A stretch of 5,907 bases of DNA from Lachnospiraceae bacterium (lineage in GTDB: Bacteria > Bacillota > Clostridia > Lachnospirales > Lachnospiraceae), in assembly GCA_021199395.1 (NCBI GenBank), contig JAJQIE010000305.1, positions 1 through 5,907 of the forward strand. The letters run 5' to 3'. The notes beneath the pieces are model-generated. The model was given only the letters and a program-made list of their open reading frames with translations, had not been told where the DNA came from and made no database searches. This document shows positions 5,212 to 5,907 of the stretch, in pieces; position 1 is the first letter of the stretch, and each line of letters starts with the position of its first letter. Position numbers and translations under genes: made by a program.

Positions 5212-5907
5212 TCATACCCTCTCCGCCCTGCGCAAAATGTCATACTCCGCCGCCTCACATCCCAGCTTCACCCAGAGCTTTTGTTTCGGGTGCGGTGCGC
5301 TCTCCATGACATTGCCCGCCTCATCGCGGATGCCAAGCACAGACGTCACTATATTTTCACCATCCGGCTTCATGACCTCTATCCTTTCACCGACGGTAAA
5401 TTTATTGCGCTGTTCAATCGAGTACCAGCCGTCAGAACCGGAAAATCCGGCATTCTTCTCCGCTCGTCCGGCAACAGAGCGTCCGGCGTTCTCCTTCTCC
5501 CATACATAATCCGCTCTTCTGCACGCTCCGACAATGCCCAGGTACGTATACTCTTTAATATAAGTATTGCTGTCATAAATCTGCGATTCATGATCCGGCT
5601 TTCCGTAGAAAAACCCTGTCGTAAACGGGCGATAGGTACAGCTCGCGATCTGCTCCTGGTACCAGGACATATTCTTCTCATACAGAGCCGGATCCTTCTG
5701 GCAGTCGTCAATCGCCTTCCGGTAGGTTCGCGCAACCGTCGCCACATACAACGCGTTCTTCATTCTTCCTTCGATTTTAAGGCTGTCAATACCCGCGTCC
5801 AGCAGATCCGGGATATGCCCGATCATACATAAATCCTTTGAGTTAAAAAGGAAGGTGCCGCGCTCGTTTTCCTCAACCGGCAGATACTCTCCCGTACGGG
5901 TTTCCTC
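5212..5907 (-). CDS. Peptidase U32 family protein, C-terminal part (cut by window edge), TrhP-like
   Basis: The reading frame is open from the right edge to the TGA at 5214-5212, giving the last 231 residues of a protein that is usually about 400 residues or more. The visible part starts with EETRTGEYLPVEEN and continues FLFNSKDLCMIGHIPDLL, then AGIDSLKIEGRMKNALYVAT, the conserved core of U32 proteins. A C-terminal region rich in beta strands follows (FTVGERIEVMKPDGENIV). The Met at 5826 is internal, since conserved residues precede it in frame. Despite the peptidase name, this branch (TrhP/YegQ, B. subtilis YrrN/YrrO) acts in 5-hydroxyuridine formation at tRNA position 34, and others (RlhA) act on 23S rRNA. 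The YegQ/YrrO-like sequence favours TrhP. No link in function to the downstream operon is apparent. The N-terminal cysteine signature is outside the window, so completeness cannot be judged. Confidence 0.9.
   Translation of the reverse strand, partial: EETRTGEYLPVEENERGTFLFNSKDLCMIGHIPDLLDAGIDSLKIEGRMKNALYVATVARTYRKAIDDCQKDPALYEKNMSWYQEQIASCTYRPFTTGFFYGKPDHESQIYDSNTYIKEYTYLGIVGACRRADYVWEKENAGRSVAGRAEKNAGFSGSDGWYSIEQRNKFTVGERIEVMKPDGENIVTSVLGIRDEAGNVMESAPHPKQKLWVKLGCEAAEYDILRRAERV

Noticed and set aside
5134..5832. Plus-strand open frame of 232 codons opposite the U32 gene
   Set aside because: The minus strand encodes conserved U32 sequence here. The plus-strand product is arginine-rich and unlike any known family, and it starts in the AT-rich gap without a good ribosome binding site.
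1..5907. tRNA or rRNA genes, insertion sequences, CRISPR repeats, attachment sites
   Set aside because: No direct repeats, transposase-like frames or tRNA-like cloverleafs were seen, and the window is almost filled by the six genes and one regulatory gap.

Overview
This window carries six protein genes, all on the minus strand, and no RNA gene, mobile element or CRISPR array that I can see. Strong AGGAGG-type ribosome binding sites, tight gene overlaps, strictly anaerobic iron-sulfur enzymes, a Clostridia-style U32 protein and Rex-type operators point to a fermentative anaerobe of the Bacillota class Clostridia, with moderate GC content by eye. I cannot name a genus from the sequence.

Layout, in the direction of transcription (right to left). 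(1) 5907-5212: the C-terminal part of a peptidase U32 family protein, probably the tRNA-hydroxylation TrhP type, cut by the window edge. (2) 5211-4860: a 352-base AT-rich gap without a gene. It holds a candidate sigma-A promoter, two 18-bp sites resembling the clostridial Rex operator, a cre-like site and several A/T tracts. (3) 4859-193: ldh, hdrB, hdrC, hdrA and mvhD (flxD-like), packed with 18- and 7-base gaps and 4- and 10-base overlaps. (4) 208-1: the first 69 codons of a further gene, overlapping mvhD by 16 bases and running off the left edge. It is probably an iron-sulfur subunit of the Flx (Flox) module.

The central observation is that an NAD-type L-lactate dehydrogenase is the first gene of what looks like one operon with a complete HdrABC plus MvhD/FlxD set. 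HdrA carries the FAD that bifurcates electrons in this family, HdrC relays them, and HdrB holds two CCG domains that in methanogens reduce a heterodisulfide. MvhD/FlxD normally passes electrons from a hydrogenase or an NADH-oxidising Flx module to HdrA. In Desulfovibrio vulgaris the related flxABCD-hdrABC cluster is followed by an alcohol dehydrogenase gene. Here lactate dehydrogenase seems to take that place, so I infer an NADH-, ferredoxin- and thiol/disulfide-linked module tied to pyruvate/lactate exchange. The Rex-like operators, which respond to NADH/NAD+, fit that reading. The direction of electron flow, the physiological disulfide and the remaining Flx subunits cannot be read from this window.
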